Source: Malus domestica (taxonomy: Eukaryota > Streptophyta > Magnoliopsida > Rosales > Rosaceae). From it: a stretch of DNA of 64,000 nucleotides. Shown here piece after piece: positions 1-11,403 of this stretch. The translations under genes were made by a program, and so were the position numbers. Each line of letters begins with the position of its first letter. The stretch's first letter is position 1. The stretch spans positions 22,650,501 to 22,714,500 of the forward strand of contig NC_091666.1 in the NCBI RefSeq assembly GCF_042453785.1. The letters run 5' to 3'. The notes beneath the pieces were generated by a model. The model had not been told where the DNA came from and searched no databases. It saw only the letters and a program-made list of their open reading frames with translations.

Positions 1-2
1 AA

Positions 3-938
3 ATGGATAACTCTGCAAACATGCATAATGATCATTTGGGTGTGAACAAAATGGGGAAAAATATAAGGAAGAGTCCCTTGCACCAACCCAAATTTGGTAA
101 TAATGACGCAAGGCAACAACCTCAGCCTCAGGTATACAACATAAGCAAGAATGATTTCAGGAACATAGTTCAGAAGCTTACTGGTTCTCCATCACAGGAA
201 CCTTTGCCTAGACCTCCCCAGAATCCGCCAAAGCCCCAAAGTATGCGGTTGCAGAGAATTCGACCTCCCCCGTTAACGCCTATCAACAATAGACCCTTAA
301 ACCCACCTCCAGCTCCTCTTCCTGCAGGCCAACCACTGGTTCCCTACAATAATAACTTTGTTAGGCCTCCTCAGGTTGGACATCCATCACCTACACCAAT
401 GCCGCCATTTCCACCTGGAGATTCAATGTGGCAAAATACAGCTGAGTCTCCAATCTCAGCATATATGCGGTACCTTCAAAGTTCTATGTTAGATCCAACT
501 CCAAGGGGAAACCAACCTCAGCCTCAACCACAAGTTTCAGATCAGATGCAGTCTCAGCCACCATCAACCGGTTTACTTCCTAACCCATCCATATCTGCTC
601 ACCCACCCCCGAGAATGAACGGCCCTGGGCCACATGCAACTAATCTACAGCACCCACAGATGATGGGTCCTCCCCTCTTACCCTCACCAACTTCACAGTT
701 TTTGTTGCCATCCCCAACGGGTTACATGAACTTGTTGTCACCACGGTCACCTTATCCATTGCTTTCACCTGGGATACAGTTTCCTCCACCATGGACCCCC
801 AATTTTCAGTTTTCTCCCATGGGCCAATCAGGGCTATTAGGTCCAGGGCCTCAACCCCCACCTTCTCCCGGCATTTTGTTTCCAATATCTCCTTCGGGGT
901 TTTTCCCCATTTCAAGTCCAAGATGGAGGGGTCATTAA
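3..938 (+). CDS. IKU1: VQ-motif protein, HAIKU1-like
   Basis: Single-exon ORF of 311 codons opening with ATG two bases into the window. Residues about 46-61 hold the VQ motif (FRNIVQKLTG, i.e. FxxxVQxLTG), which in this plant family binds WRKY transcription factors. The rest is strongly Pro/Gln/Ser-rich and low in complexity, with repeated LLSP, FPISP and LPSPT blocks, and it ends in SPRWRGH. The N-terminal MDNS/GKNIRKSPLHQP context and the long proline-rich tail fit Arabidopsis IKU1 (VQ14), which controls endosperm growth and seed size; that role is family knowledge. No transmembrane or signal segment is seen, so it is probably nuclear. The ORF looks intact, but its promoter lies outside the window. 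It could instead be another long VQ paralog. Confidence 0.88.
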   Translation: MDNSANMHNDHLGVNKMGKNIRKSPLHQPKFGNNDARQQPQPQVYNISKNDFRNIVQKLTGSPSQEPLPRPPQNPPKPQSMRLQRIRPPPLTPINNRPLNPPPAPLPAGQPLVPYNNNFVRPPQVGHPSPTPMPPFPPGDSMWQNTAESPISAYMRYLQSSMLDPTPRGNQPQPQPQVSDQMQSQPPSTGLLPNPSISAHPPPRMNGPGPHATNLQHPQMMGPPLLPSPTSQFLLPSPTGYMNLLSPRSPYPLLSPGIQFPPPWTPNFQFSPMGQSGLLGPGPQPPPSPGILFPISPSGFFPISSPRWRGH

Positions 939-1340
939 GAGTTGGCACAACACTGTTAAGCATGTGAGTTCCATACTTTCCCCTGAGCTATTTCTTTATG
1001 TGGACTGATCGACTACTTCTAGGAGCTTCTTCTGTGAAAAATATATTGTATACTGGTAGTTTAAGTGGGCTCTTTAGGCTACCTGTAGTGTTTATTTCTC
1101 GCTTCTGTATTTTTTTCATTGACACCGTCTCTGCAAGCTTTTCGAATCTTGAATCTGTATCATCAGCTGATGTCTTTTCTTGTAATTTTGTAATATTTTG
1201 ATTAAATTGTAGTCTGTTGTTAATTCCTCCTCAGTTAACCGGCATGTGGAAGGAATTTCGGTTTAGCGATTATAGTTTTGTTGTACCTTGATACGCTCAA
1301 TGAATAATTATCTTGCTTGATCAGCTCATAATTTTTCTTT
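939..1340 (+). other. Probable 3' UTR of IKU1 with an intron
   Basis: Just after the stop codon a strong donor (GTGAGT at 964-969) is followed by a pyrimidine-rich acceptor ending TCCTCAG at 1234, which suggests a 3'-UTR intron of 271 bp. An AATGAATAA-like polyadenylation signal lies near 1300. This rests on splice-site shape only. Confidence 0.4.
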
Positions 1341-3406
1341 CTTAGTTATTCATTGCTGTTCTGCTTTTAGATTATATCCTTTAATGGTGTGTCGCGACGA
1401 ATTAATTGTCGTGTCCAGAAAAATTCATTAATCCTGAGGTTTAATGAATTGCAGAATTGACTCTCTTTACGAAAGATATATGATGTAATTTCTGTGTGTT
1501 TCACGAATGTTGTTTGCACGAACTTTCACTTTGTTCAAGTATTGTACATAGTGTAAAAATGATGCTTGTCTAGACTCTTGGGAAGAAAGGTTGCAGGTTG
1601 GATGATGTAGGTTATGACACTAAATATAGTTTACTAATTATAAAACGTTTCATTAGTCGAATGTATCAACAGAATTATTTGATTATTTGTGTATTTTCAG
1701 CTGCATGCCAACTTGGTATTGCTTGTGTGTAATTTGCTTTGCGATTTGTTTGTTCGCCATTCCATGACTTTTTTTATGACCAACCACCGTATTGTTTTCG
1801 ACTTGCATTTTATCACCTGCACTGCACGTCAAGCGTGTGGCCTTAGGTCTCATTTCTATTACAAGTCCCACAATGTAGTCTTATTTACGGATTCCGTTTA
1901 TCAATTTTTCGATGTGAAATTCTTGTATTCTTTTCAATATGGTGTTACGTTACGTTGATCAGCAGAAAATAAACGCCGTTACACGCAGCTTGTCCTACTA
2001 CATGTTATGTTGGAAAACAACTGAAAAAAGCAATTAAGCACATCTTAAATCTTAATTAATGCATTTCCGGTGATAATTAAATATACTAAGTAATTGCCCT
2101 CTCTCCTCTGCAGCAGCTTTGAATTGTTCAAACGTGTGTTTCCATTCGTTAACAACCGTTAGTGGTCTACGTGGCATATCCCCCATTGACTTAGACCACC
2201 TAGATTATGCCATTAAGGGATACTTATTGGTTTAGTGTTTGTCGTTTATGAATAACCAAAAGGCATTTGGGTTTATGAAATTTGAAATTTATAGAAGTGA
2301 TCATTAAGTTTGTCTATCATTAATCATTTAATTAATTTTTTTTTTAAATTTGTTAAATAGGGACCACAATGCAAAAAAAATACCTTTCATTTAATAAACA
2401 GACTAAAATGATTTGACAAAATTTAAAGGTATTTTTATCATTTTATCCCTATTTAATAAAGATTGTCATAGAAGTATCAAAATAATTGATGATGAACAAA
2501 ATCGATTTTAATATTCTTAGAAACTAAAATAATGAGTTATGTTAATTTCGAATATCATTTTGGTTAAAAATCCTTATTAAAAATTCTAATTATATTATCT
2601 TTTTCCAACAAAAAAAATATTGTCAAATCCTATATTTTATGTATAATATAATATTACCGTCAAAATCAAGGAATTAATATAATCCAAGTTTATTGCTGTC
2701 ACCTGCCACATCCAAGCTAATTTCACATAAAACATTCGGCTTGAAACAAAATTGACATAATTTAATTTGTTTGAATTGAAAGCTTTAGAACATATGGAAC
2801 AACGGTAACATCGTGATGTGGAAAAAAAAAGATGGATAGAAATTTAACCAAGATATTAAGATATGTGTATTTGATATATCAACGATTTTTTTACATTAAA
2901 TTACAGATAGAATATTCAAACATGAATATTAGGAATTGGGAATCGAAGTAGGAACTTTGGGCGCAAGCTCATTGCGAATTCATTTCTAGTTGTATTAAAA
3001 CTTGTATTCATTCACCAATAAAGTTCAAAATTACTATTTTTCAATCTCTCGCGTTTGAGTTAACTCAGAACGGGTATTCAATTTTTAACACTCAAATATA
3101 TCGCTTCTCGAGCCCCTTTTGTAAATTTATCGCTCATGTATCTCATCACAAGTTGAAGAGGAATACCTTATTTAGTTTACTCATACAGAAAACACCTCAT
3201 CACAGCTCATTGTTCAAACTCGAAGCCCTAAATAACACCTTGGAGTCTTTTGACTGGGCAGCCAGTCCTACGCCCACCTCAGAACGACGTCGGACCATTC
3301 TCCCGCTAAAACAAGCGAGTACAGAGTCGCAGACCGAGAAGGTAAACAGCATAATAAGAACGTTGTCTTCCTTGTCCTTAAGGAACTCGAAAAACGCGGG
3401 AGACAA
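1341..3406. other. Intergenic, no gene recognised
   Basis: AT-rich spacer between the IKU1-like gene and the MLKL-like gene. Short open frames here (for example 1689-1958) have no recognisable motif, domain or splice context. No transposon ends were identified. Confidence 0.6.
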
Positions 3407-3415
3407 TATAAATAG
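3407..3415 (+). promoter_or_regulatory. TATA box of the MLKL-like gene
   Basis: TATAAATAG preceded by GC-richer sequence, about 970 bp upstream of the ATG at 4381. A start of transcription near 3440 would give a long 5' leader containing a hairpin and one intron. Confidence 0.6.
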
Positions 3416-3490
3416 AGTCCCAGAGAAAACGGACCCAAACGCCTCCCTTCTGCCCCTCAACACTTTCCATTTTCCTTTTAATTTTCCCCC

Positions 3491-3575
3491 AAAAGCTGCA
3501 GTCTGTTTTTTAATTTTTGTTAATTTTTTTTCGTTCGAGAGAAAAAATAAAATTAAAAAACAGATTGCAGCTTTT
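3491..3575 (+). repeat. Long inverted repeat (hairpin) in the MLKL leader
   Basis: The 27-base arms 3491-3517 and 3549-3575 are reverse complements except at one position, which in RNA would be a G-U pair (left arm AAAAGCTGCAG..., right arm ...TTGCAGCTTTT). The inner sequence is T-rich then A-rich and could extend the stem. It lies downstream of the TATA box, hence inside the predicted leader. Confidence 0.75.
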
Positions 3576-4086
3576 TCTTTTTCCATTTTTTTTTTTGGTT
3601 CGTTCTGTTCTTCTTCCTCTTGTGTCGTCAGGTGTTTCAGTTTTTTTTATTCGGAAAATTAATAAATAAAAAATCGTTACGGAAGGTGACAAACGGCTGC
3701 CTCGGAAAATCCGTCACTTGTTTTTGTTTCTGTTCGTCAAACGTTGTTTCATCATTTTTCTGGTTCTGATTCGGTTTCTGTCCAATGACCACCATACCGC
3801 CTTATCAGGAGGCGGTTCAGATAAATGCTTGACCGTAACTTGGGTGGGAATTCCGACCCGACACCGGATACCAGAAACAGCAACTGAAACGGTCTGTAAT
3901 TTTTCTCCTTATTGTTGTCTGGTTTCTTTTCAGTTTCCTTAATCTTTTGAAATCTTTTGATTTGATTCCAATTGATGTCGGTTTGATCAGATTTTTGGGT
4001 CAGGGTCAGGATTCGACGTGGATTGGCTCATTTGGATATTTCTGCATCCAATAAAAGAGAAATTAAAGTTTGAATTTTGGCTCAGG

Positions 4087-4290
4087 GTACGTAGTTATTG
4101 GTTAATTTGATGAAAACCTTTAATTAATTTGAATTTTCTTAATTTATTTTCTTAATTAATCTCAAATTAGATGAAACAATTTTGTATTTTTGGGTTTTGA
4201 TGTATGGTTGTAAAGTTGTAATCTTGATGATCAAATGTAATTAAAACCTTTGTTTTCGTTTCGTGTGTTTGTTTTTGGTTGTATTGGCAG
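4087..4290 (+). other. Predicted 5' UTR intron of the MLKL-like gene
   Basis: Donor G|GTACGT at 4087 and acceptor TATTGGCAG ending at 4290 bracket a T-rich 204-bp intron, 90 bp upstream of the start codon. Inferred from splice-site shape only. Confidence 0.5.
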
Positions 4291-4380
4291 AGGATCTTGA
4301 GAATTTGATCGGAGTTTGGTTGCTTGATTTCTGTCCGGATTGCTGTCTGTATCGGGAAGTTTTTCGCTGTGTGAGCCGGA

Positions 4381-6752
4381 ATGGAACAATTCCGGCATAT
4401 TGGAGAGGTTTTGGGAAGTATGAAGGCTCTGATGATGTTGAGAGATGAGATTCTGATCAATCAATGCCAGTGCTGTTTGTTGCATGATGTGTTCACGTTG
4501 GCGTTTGACACGATCGGAGAGGAGATCCAGTTGAACCTAAAACTCGAAGAGAAGAAGACGAAATGGAAAGCCCTCGAGCAGCCTCTGAGGGAGCTGCACA
4601 GGGTTTTCAAGGAAGGGGAGCTTTATATGCGGCATTGCATGGATGTGAAAAACTGGTGGGGCAAAACAATCCTCCTCCATCAGAACAAGGACTGCGTCGA
4701 ATTTCACATCCACAACTTGTTCTGCCACTATGCAGCCGTGATTGAGGCGATTGAGAATGCTGGAGAGATTGCGGGGCTCGATCAGGAGGAGATGCACAAG
4801 AAGAGGGTTCTGCTCACGAGGAAGTATGACAGGGAGTGGAATGACCCCAAACTTTTCCAATGGAGATTTGGGAAGCAGTATTTGGTCCCGAAGTTGATTT
4901 GCAACAGGTTGGAAAGTGCTTGGAGGGAAGATAGATGGCGGCTTGTTGAAGCTCTTAAGGTGAAAAAGATTTCAGGATCCTTTGGTTCAACGAGGAATGA
5001 GCAGCAGCTTGGAGACTTGCTGCTCAAGAAACTGAGTGGGTCGGAAACCTTAAATGGGAAGCTCTTTCCGAGCTCAATCTTATTGGGATCAGCGGATTAC
5101 CATGTTAGGCGGCGGTTAGGAGGGGGAACGCAGTACAAGGAGATCCAGTGGTTGGGCCAGAACTTTGCCATGAGACACTTCTTTGGGGATATTGAACCTT
5201 TGAATTCGGAGATTTCAACTCTTCTCACACTTTCCCACCCCAATGTGCTGCAGTACCTTTCCGGGTTTTATGACGAGGAAAAGAAGGAATGCTTTCTTGT
5301 TATGGAGTTGATGAACAAGGATCTGCGCTGCTACATGAAGGAAAACTGTGGCGCAAGAAGGCAGGTTTTGTTTTCACTCCCGGTAGTGGTTGATATCATG
5401 CTTCAGATTGCAAGAGGCATGGAATATCTCCACTCTAGGAAGATCTACCATGGGGAGTTGAACCCTTTGAATGTCTTTCTTAAGGCAAGGAGCTGCACAG
5501 AAGGCTATTTTCATGTAAAAGTCTCAGGTTTTGGTTTATCATGCGTGCGCAAACCTACTTATCGAAAATCACAGCAGCAGAACGAAATCAACCCTTTGAT
5601 TTGGTGTGCCCCGGAAGTCCTAGCTGAGCAAGAGCAACCAGGAAACAAAGGTCGTTCCAAATACACGGAGAAAGCAGACGTATACAGCTTCGCGATGCTT
5701 TGCTTTGAGCTCTTGACTGGGAAAGTTCCTTTCGAAGATTCACATCTTCAAGGGGACAAGATGAGTAACACTATAAGAGCAGGAGGGAGGCCTCTCTTCC
5801 CATACCCTTCACCAAAATACCTTGTCAATTTAACCAAGAGATGCTGGCACAGTGACCCGTCTCAGCGCCTGAGCTTCTCATCCATCTGTCGCGTTTTGCG
5901 CTACATAAAGAAGTTCCTTACTCTGAACCCCGACGACGATCAGCCTATACTGCAATCCCCTCCTACGGATTACTGCGAGATAGAGTCATGGTTCCTGAAG
6001 AATAGTTCAGCTGCCGGGTACGCTGATTTATCCTCAATATCGCAACTTCCATTCCAAATGTTCTCTTACCGGCTTGGGGAGAAGGAGAAGACTAGCCCTG
6101 GCATCATGAGAATCAGGAGTCTGGATTCCATAAGTGATACAACATCCGCAAATTTCAAGCAAGAATCTCCGAATGGCAACGTTGACACTATGTCCATTGC
6201 AGAAGATCCATTCGTACCACTAAGCGAAACGAGGTCCGTCTGTTTTGATGTGAGGTCCTCTTATGATCTAAGGTCAGTTTGTTCCGAGGCTCCAATGAAG
6301 AGAACTCTCACTGCGAAGAAACGTCAAGAGGCGATGGCTAGAAAAGCCTCAGGTCAGCCAATAATTCCACCTCAATTCATTTCTGTACTCGTAAGAAATA
6401 CCGATCAGCAGATTACTTTAAGCCCTAGGGCTTCTGCACTTTCACCATTAACAATCTTTGACTGGAAAAATGTTGTTCAGGTTACACACGGACATCAAAA
6501 ACACCAACAACACCAAGACTCTCAACGCCAAGGCTTCCGTCGCCAAGATTTCCATCCCCAAAACTTCCGCCACCAAAACTCGCTTCACCGAAACTTCCAC
6601 CAGCAAAGCTTTCGGTTCCAGCAAAACCATGTCTACGCGGTATGAAGACAAACCAAAGCCCTCCACAGCCGAGTCCTATGAGCACAAAGAGTAGTGCGAG
6701 CGGAAGCAGGCACAGAACGGGCGGACACGTCTCGGATTCGGAGATACATTAG
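4381..6752 (+). CDS. MLKL: Plant MLKL-type HeLo/DUF1221 pseudokinase
   Basis: Predicted CDS join(4381..6352, 6481..6752), 747 aa. Residues about 1-200 form the helical DUF1221/HeLo region; about 240-520 form a kinase-like domain. The domain looks catalytically dead: the VAIK lysine is replaced (FAMRHF), HRD reads HGE (YHGELNPLN) and DFG reads SGFG, while the APE motif (CAPEV) remains. This matches plant mixed-lineage-kinase-domain-like proteins, which limit biotrophic pathogens and act with TIR-type immune receptors (family knowledge). Reading straight on past 6352 gives a Gln/His-rich tail ending at 6645. Removing a 128-bp GT-AG intron (CAG|GTCAGC to TTGTTCAG) instead opens a Ser/Thr/Pro-rich tail ending GHVSDSEIH, which resembles the family C-terminus, so I prefer the spliced model. 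No lesion is seen. Confidence 0.88.
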
Positions 6753-7045
6753 GCGTCTTTTGGTTCACATCACATATTTTGACACCAGAAACTTTGCTGG
6801 CGTCGAATAGAGTTTAGCAAACTGTAAAAAAAAAAAATAACACGATATATTTCAATCAAGTACACATCAGTTTTTGTTCCCCTCCATTTAACAAAAATTC
6901 TAGTTCCTTTTTAGAAGCAGTGACTCCTTGTCTCTCTTTATCTGTAAAATTTAAATTTCTTACCGTTATAGGTATACGAACATAATTCCACGTATCGTCT
7001 TTCATGCACCCTGTGTTTCTTTTTCATTTAAAAAAAAAGTCATTT

Positions 7046-7265
7046 ACTATTACGGTCTAATGGTATTTCTCTTCACTTGTATGTGAGAGATCTTACGTTC
7101 GATTCTCGCCAAATACGAATTTGAACTCGATTATCCCTCCCCTTTAATGTAGATAATATCGTTTGTTCGATTCTCGTTAAATGCGAATTTGAACGGCACT
7201 ATTGCTAGCTCATTGTAAGGCTAAACCCACCTCCTCTCTCTTAATGTAGATAATATCAATTTTTT
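7046..7265 (+). repeat. tRNA-derived SINE-like repeat, tandem pair
   Basis: The sequence starts with a tRNA-like box A (TCTAATGGTATTTCTC) and, after a short arm, a box B (CGTTCGATTCTCG). A partial second copy follows, restarting at GTTCGATTCTCGTTAAATGCG. Both end in TAATGTAGATAATATC followed by a T-rich then A-rich tail. Related copies occur near 18.8, 35.1, 46.1, 46.3 and 47.1 kb. Confidence 0.6.
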
Positions 7266-8188
7266 CAACCAAAAAAGAAAAAGAACAAAAAGAGGCAAAT
7301 TAAGTAAATTTTGGCTTCTAATTCAAGTTAGAATTCAGCATGTTACAGATGCAAGATAAAATTAAATTGACAAAGCTCCACCCAAAAGATAAAAGATATA
7401 ATTGCGCAATCGCATATGAGATACAAAGTAAATTCTGTGGTCTCCCAAAAACAGGGTTGTCCTATAAATCTAGTTGCCGAGAATTTACAACAGATGACCC
7501 ATAATTTCTACACTATACACTCAAAACAACTCAACTGAGATCGCCTTCGTTGCAAGTGTTGCAAATGCTTTCCGGACGTTTTTCTCAACAAACAGCGTCA
7601 TATGGCTCCATATGAAGAAGAGCGTTGTACTGCACATACATTCCGATCAAATTGGCTCGCCACATTATGTGATAGCTGGTGTGAAAATGATTGACAAACC
7701 TGCTCCAAGAGTATATATTCATCTGCAACCTGCTTCCCTGATTTCACATTCGGTCACAGTTTAACAATTTTGAAGCCGAGTATCACAAACCGATCCTCAA
7801 GTCTCCTTTATATATCGCAATACGGCACTGTTTGAAGTTTGTCAGCTCTCGTGCTGGTATGTCAATCTTCGGATTTGAAGATTCAAAGTGTTTTCACAAC
7901 CAGCTGATGTCCTTCAGATACTATATATTTTGTAGCTAAAACGTACACCATCAATCATTTAGTCAGTTTGGCCCCCATCAAACAAGGATGTGGCTAGAAC
8001 CCGAGATGCGCTAAGATTTCATAGTCTCTGACTCCATTCCAACTTACTTCCTAGGGCTTCTCTGTATGAACTCACAGTTTCAACTTTATAAACAGCCTCC
8101 AGAAGAAAACTCGGGGAATAACAAAACATCAACAAGGTTTCAAAAGGATAGTGACTTCCTGATTGATGTCAAAGGGGTTACCTTTTTC
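7266..8188 (-). other. 3' UTR and downstream spacer of the SPA gene
   Basis: Noncoding sequence below the SPA stop codon; part of it is presumably 3' UTR. No open frame or repeat boundary stands out. Confidence 0.4.
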
Positions 8189-11100
8189 TTAAACAATCTC
8201 CAACACTTTTATACACCCGTCTGAATTGGCAGCGACAACCATGTCTGATTTCCCTCTCCAGCAGACACTCGAAACCCATTGTGCACTATAATCATCAGTC
8301 TCCTTTCCAGAAATAGGATCAATGGAGCCAAACTTGTGTGAAGTGATCGGCATAGGCAGAGATCTATAGTAAGCATAAACCTGAAGGATATCAACACAGA
8401 AAGTTAAAGTAGTTGATTGTATTATGATTGAACTGTACATCTCACACAAGCACACTACCTCGCCTTCAATATTTCCTTCTACTTTTCTTTTTGGTTAAAA
8501 TTTTCCCTATCACTCAATTAGAAGCCCATTAGTTGTTCGTTTTATTAAATACAAGTGCTCATGTGCATGGGAATTAAATATGTACCTCATTCGTTTCTGA
8601 ACCACATGCTATGTAACCATCTGAAACGGATAACCCGACAAAGTTCTGGGGGAGTAAGCATCCGAAGTGTGAACCAACAGAGAAAAGGAAAAAGAAACTT
8701 GGTCAGACAGTTATAATGTAGTTAGAGCAAGTATTATCCAGATCTCAAAATCACACGAATATAAAAGAGATTCTAACATAAAGAGCCAATAAAAAAATTA
8801 GTGGGGTAGCCAACCTTCTCATTAGTATGCCCACCAAGGGTTAGGCTGCAAGCATCGGTGGACGGATCACTCGTACTGGTTCTGTTAAGATCCCATAGCT
8901 TTAATGTACTGTCAGTGGATGCAGAAACAAGGGTCTCCGAGTCCAAAAATTTCACAAAGCTTACAGCTTTCTTATGCCCATCCAGTACGCACCATGGAAT
9001 TTTAGTATTACGAAGATCATAGCAGTAGGTGTGGTAGTCCGCACTCCCAAAGGCCAGCAAATGAGAGGAGTGAGCAGAGAACTGTACACAGCATACATTT
9101 GCAGCGTGCTTGATGGTATCTAAACAGTTTTTCTGAAAAGAAAATTCCCCCCAATAAAAAAAGGGATTTCAGAAGCATCACAGATAATCTTAAGCAATAA
9201 TCAGTACTAAAATGAAGAAGTTCCAAAGTGAAACACAGATATGTCAGGCATCATTTGGCCACAATATCTTTACAGGGATAGTGCTATATTTTGAGCATCA
9301 AAAGCCCCACCAGCACTTATGTTGAGGCACTGGTGCAGATAATATGGAAAGATGTTATTAGGGATTATTTATGTCAATTAAGGATATCATATTCTACTTC
9401 CACTTTGGAATTTTTATATTCTGTCGGGGCTTGATTGTAAATGGGATTTATTAACTATTAGGAGTTGTTTTCCCCTGACTATGGTTTCCGTCTTGGCTGG
9501 GTTTGGACTGCCTATCATATAATAAGCCTTATTGTTATTGGTAATCAAACCCAGTAACAAATAAAGCTAATGACGAAACCCCTGATAATAATAAAAACAA
9601 ATCCTAGCTAAAAAAGTCCCAACAAAAATTAAGCAAGGCCTACATAACACAAATTTTGGACCTAAAACAAAATGTGAAATCCTAAATTGACATAAACGTA
9701 TAAACATGTCCATATTATCCGGCCATGGAGACCCTTAGGGTTTCTCAAATATGCTCAATTACATAGATCAGTAGCAAACATAATTTAATTTATATAAGAA
9801 TCATAAGAAATCAAAGAAAGAGAGTCTTGAATAGTAAGTTTGAGTCTTAATTTGAGCAAATCCTGTGATTTATACAAAATAGAAAAGATACGAACACACA
9901 CGCACAATAGTAAATTTGAGTCTTAAAATGAGCAAATCTTGTGGGAGGGAGGGAGGGAGAGAGAGAGAGAACATGCCTCGTTGATGCTCCACAATTTTAC
10001 AGAACCATCATCACTTCCACTGGCTAATTTTGTTGGATATACTTGAGAAAAGTCTACAGACCAAGCCCTCGTTACATGCTCAGTGTATTGAGCAAACTCT
10101 TGACCAGTGCTGGCATCCCATAACTGGATATCCATATAAGTATATTATGTTAAATGCAATGCAAGAATTCATTAAAAATAAGGGCGAGCAATAGTCATTT
10201 TTTTATAATATATTTGGGAAATCGAGCCACAAACAAATCCATGAGAAAAGACATGGATAGACAAAGTCTCAACAGTCATATATCTCTATTAGACTACTGT
10301 GAAACATATATCATAAGGATGAACATGCAGACGCTGTCAGGTCAACATTCAGACATCACTAAGTTTTTTTCAGTAACATAAACAGTGAATATAGCACAGG
10401 ATATACACACCTTGATTACACCATCATAATCAGATGAAGCCAGATAGTTTTTTATGTAGTTGTTCCAGCAAACACATGTGATCCTTGATTTGTTTGACAT
10501 CTCAATCACCGGATAATGAATATCAACAGAATTGTTGAAGAAAGCATTAAACTCAAAAATCTTAATTTTCATTGAAACCCCAGCAGTAGCAAAATAGTCT
10601 TCATCCCGATCAAAACTCATAGAAGAAATTACTTTAGAGGAACTGCTGAAATCTCCATTTCTTAGTATGCCACGTACCTCAAACTTACTATACCGCGAAT
10701 ATTTACACAAACCATCAAAGATGGCTCCCAGTCGATCAGTGCATGTCTCCTTGTCTTCATCCTTTGTTCCCACATACCAATTATTGCGAGTTCTTAATAA
10801 ATCTTTATCTCTGCATACTCTAGAATCAGTCTCAGGAATCTGAATTCTTGATCTCATCGAGAAGTAAGCACTCTCAAACTGATCTATGTTTTTCATCAAC
10901 CTCGACTCATTTGAACTAGGAACAGGAAATAATGGAGAAAGCACCTCTGACCTTGAATCTTCTTTGCTCACGAACATATATTTACTTCCACTGATGGATT
11001 CATCGTACAAGCCACGATCAATCAAGGGTTTTCTTAGAGAGTGCCTCCTCTCCACTTCTTCAACATCTGCTTCTATGAACCCAATGGTTTCCAACAAATT

Positions 11101-11359
11101 TGCGGCATGGTTCTGCTTCTGTTCTTTCAAAGAAGTAAGGAAATGCAATAATAAATCCAATTCTGCACCCTCTTGTTCCACAGAAGATGACAATTCTTTT
11201 ACAGAAACCTCCTGTAACCTGTTAACTACTTCAGATTGTAGAATTTGCCTGTCATAACCAATGATCACATCACCCAAAAAAAAACAATGATCACATCGCC
11301 CAAAAAAATAAAACAATGATCATAAAATCAGAAGTCAGGATAGTTAGTTAGAGTACATT

Positions 11360-11403
<44 letters not shown>

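Noticed and set aside
1689..1958. 89-codon frame downstream of the IKU1-like gene
   Set aside because: AT-rich with no motif, start context or splice support; likely chance.
3153..3662. 169-codon plus-strand frame upstream of the MLKL-like gene
   Set aside because: It spans the TATA box and the leader hairpin, its composition is poly-Phe/Ser, and no domain is seen; treated as promoter and 5' leader.
6391..6645. Straight continuation of the MLKL frame into a His/Gln-rich C-terminus
   Set aside because: The alternative frame after a GT-AG intron gives a tail resembling the family end; kept only as a possible isoform.
7046..7110. Possible tRNA gene (box A and box B present)
   Set aside because: No acceptor stem or anticodon arm can be formed, and the same sequence recurs as a dispersed repeat; called SINE-like.
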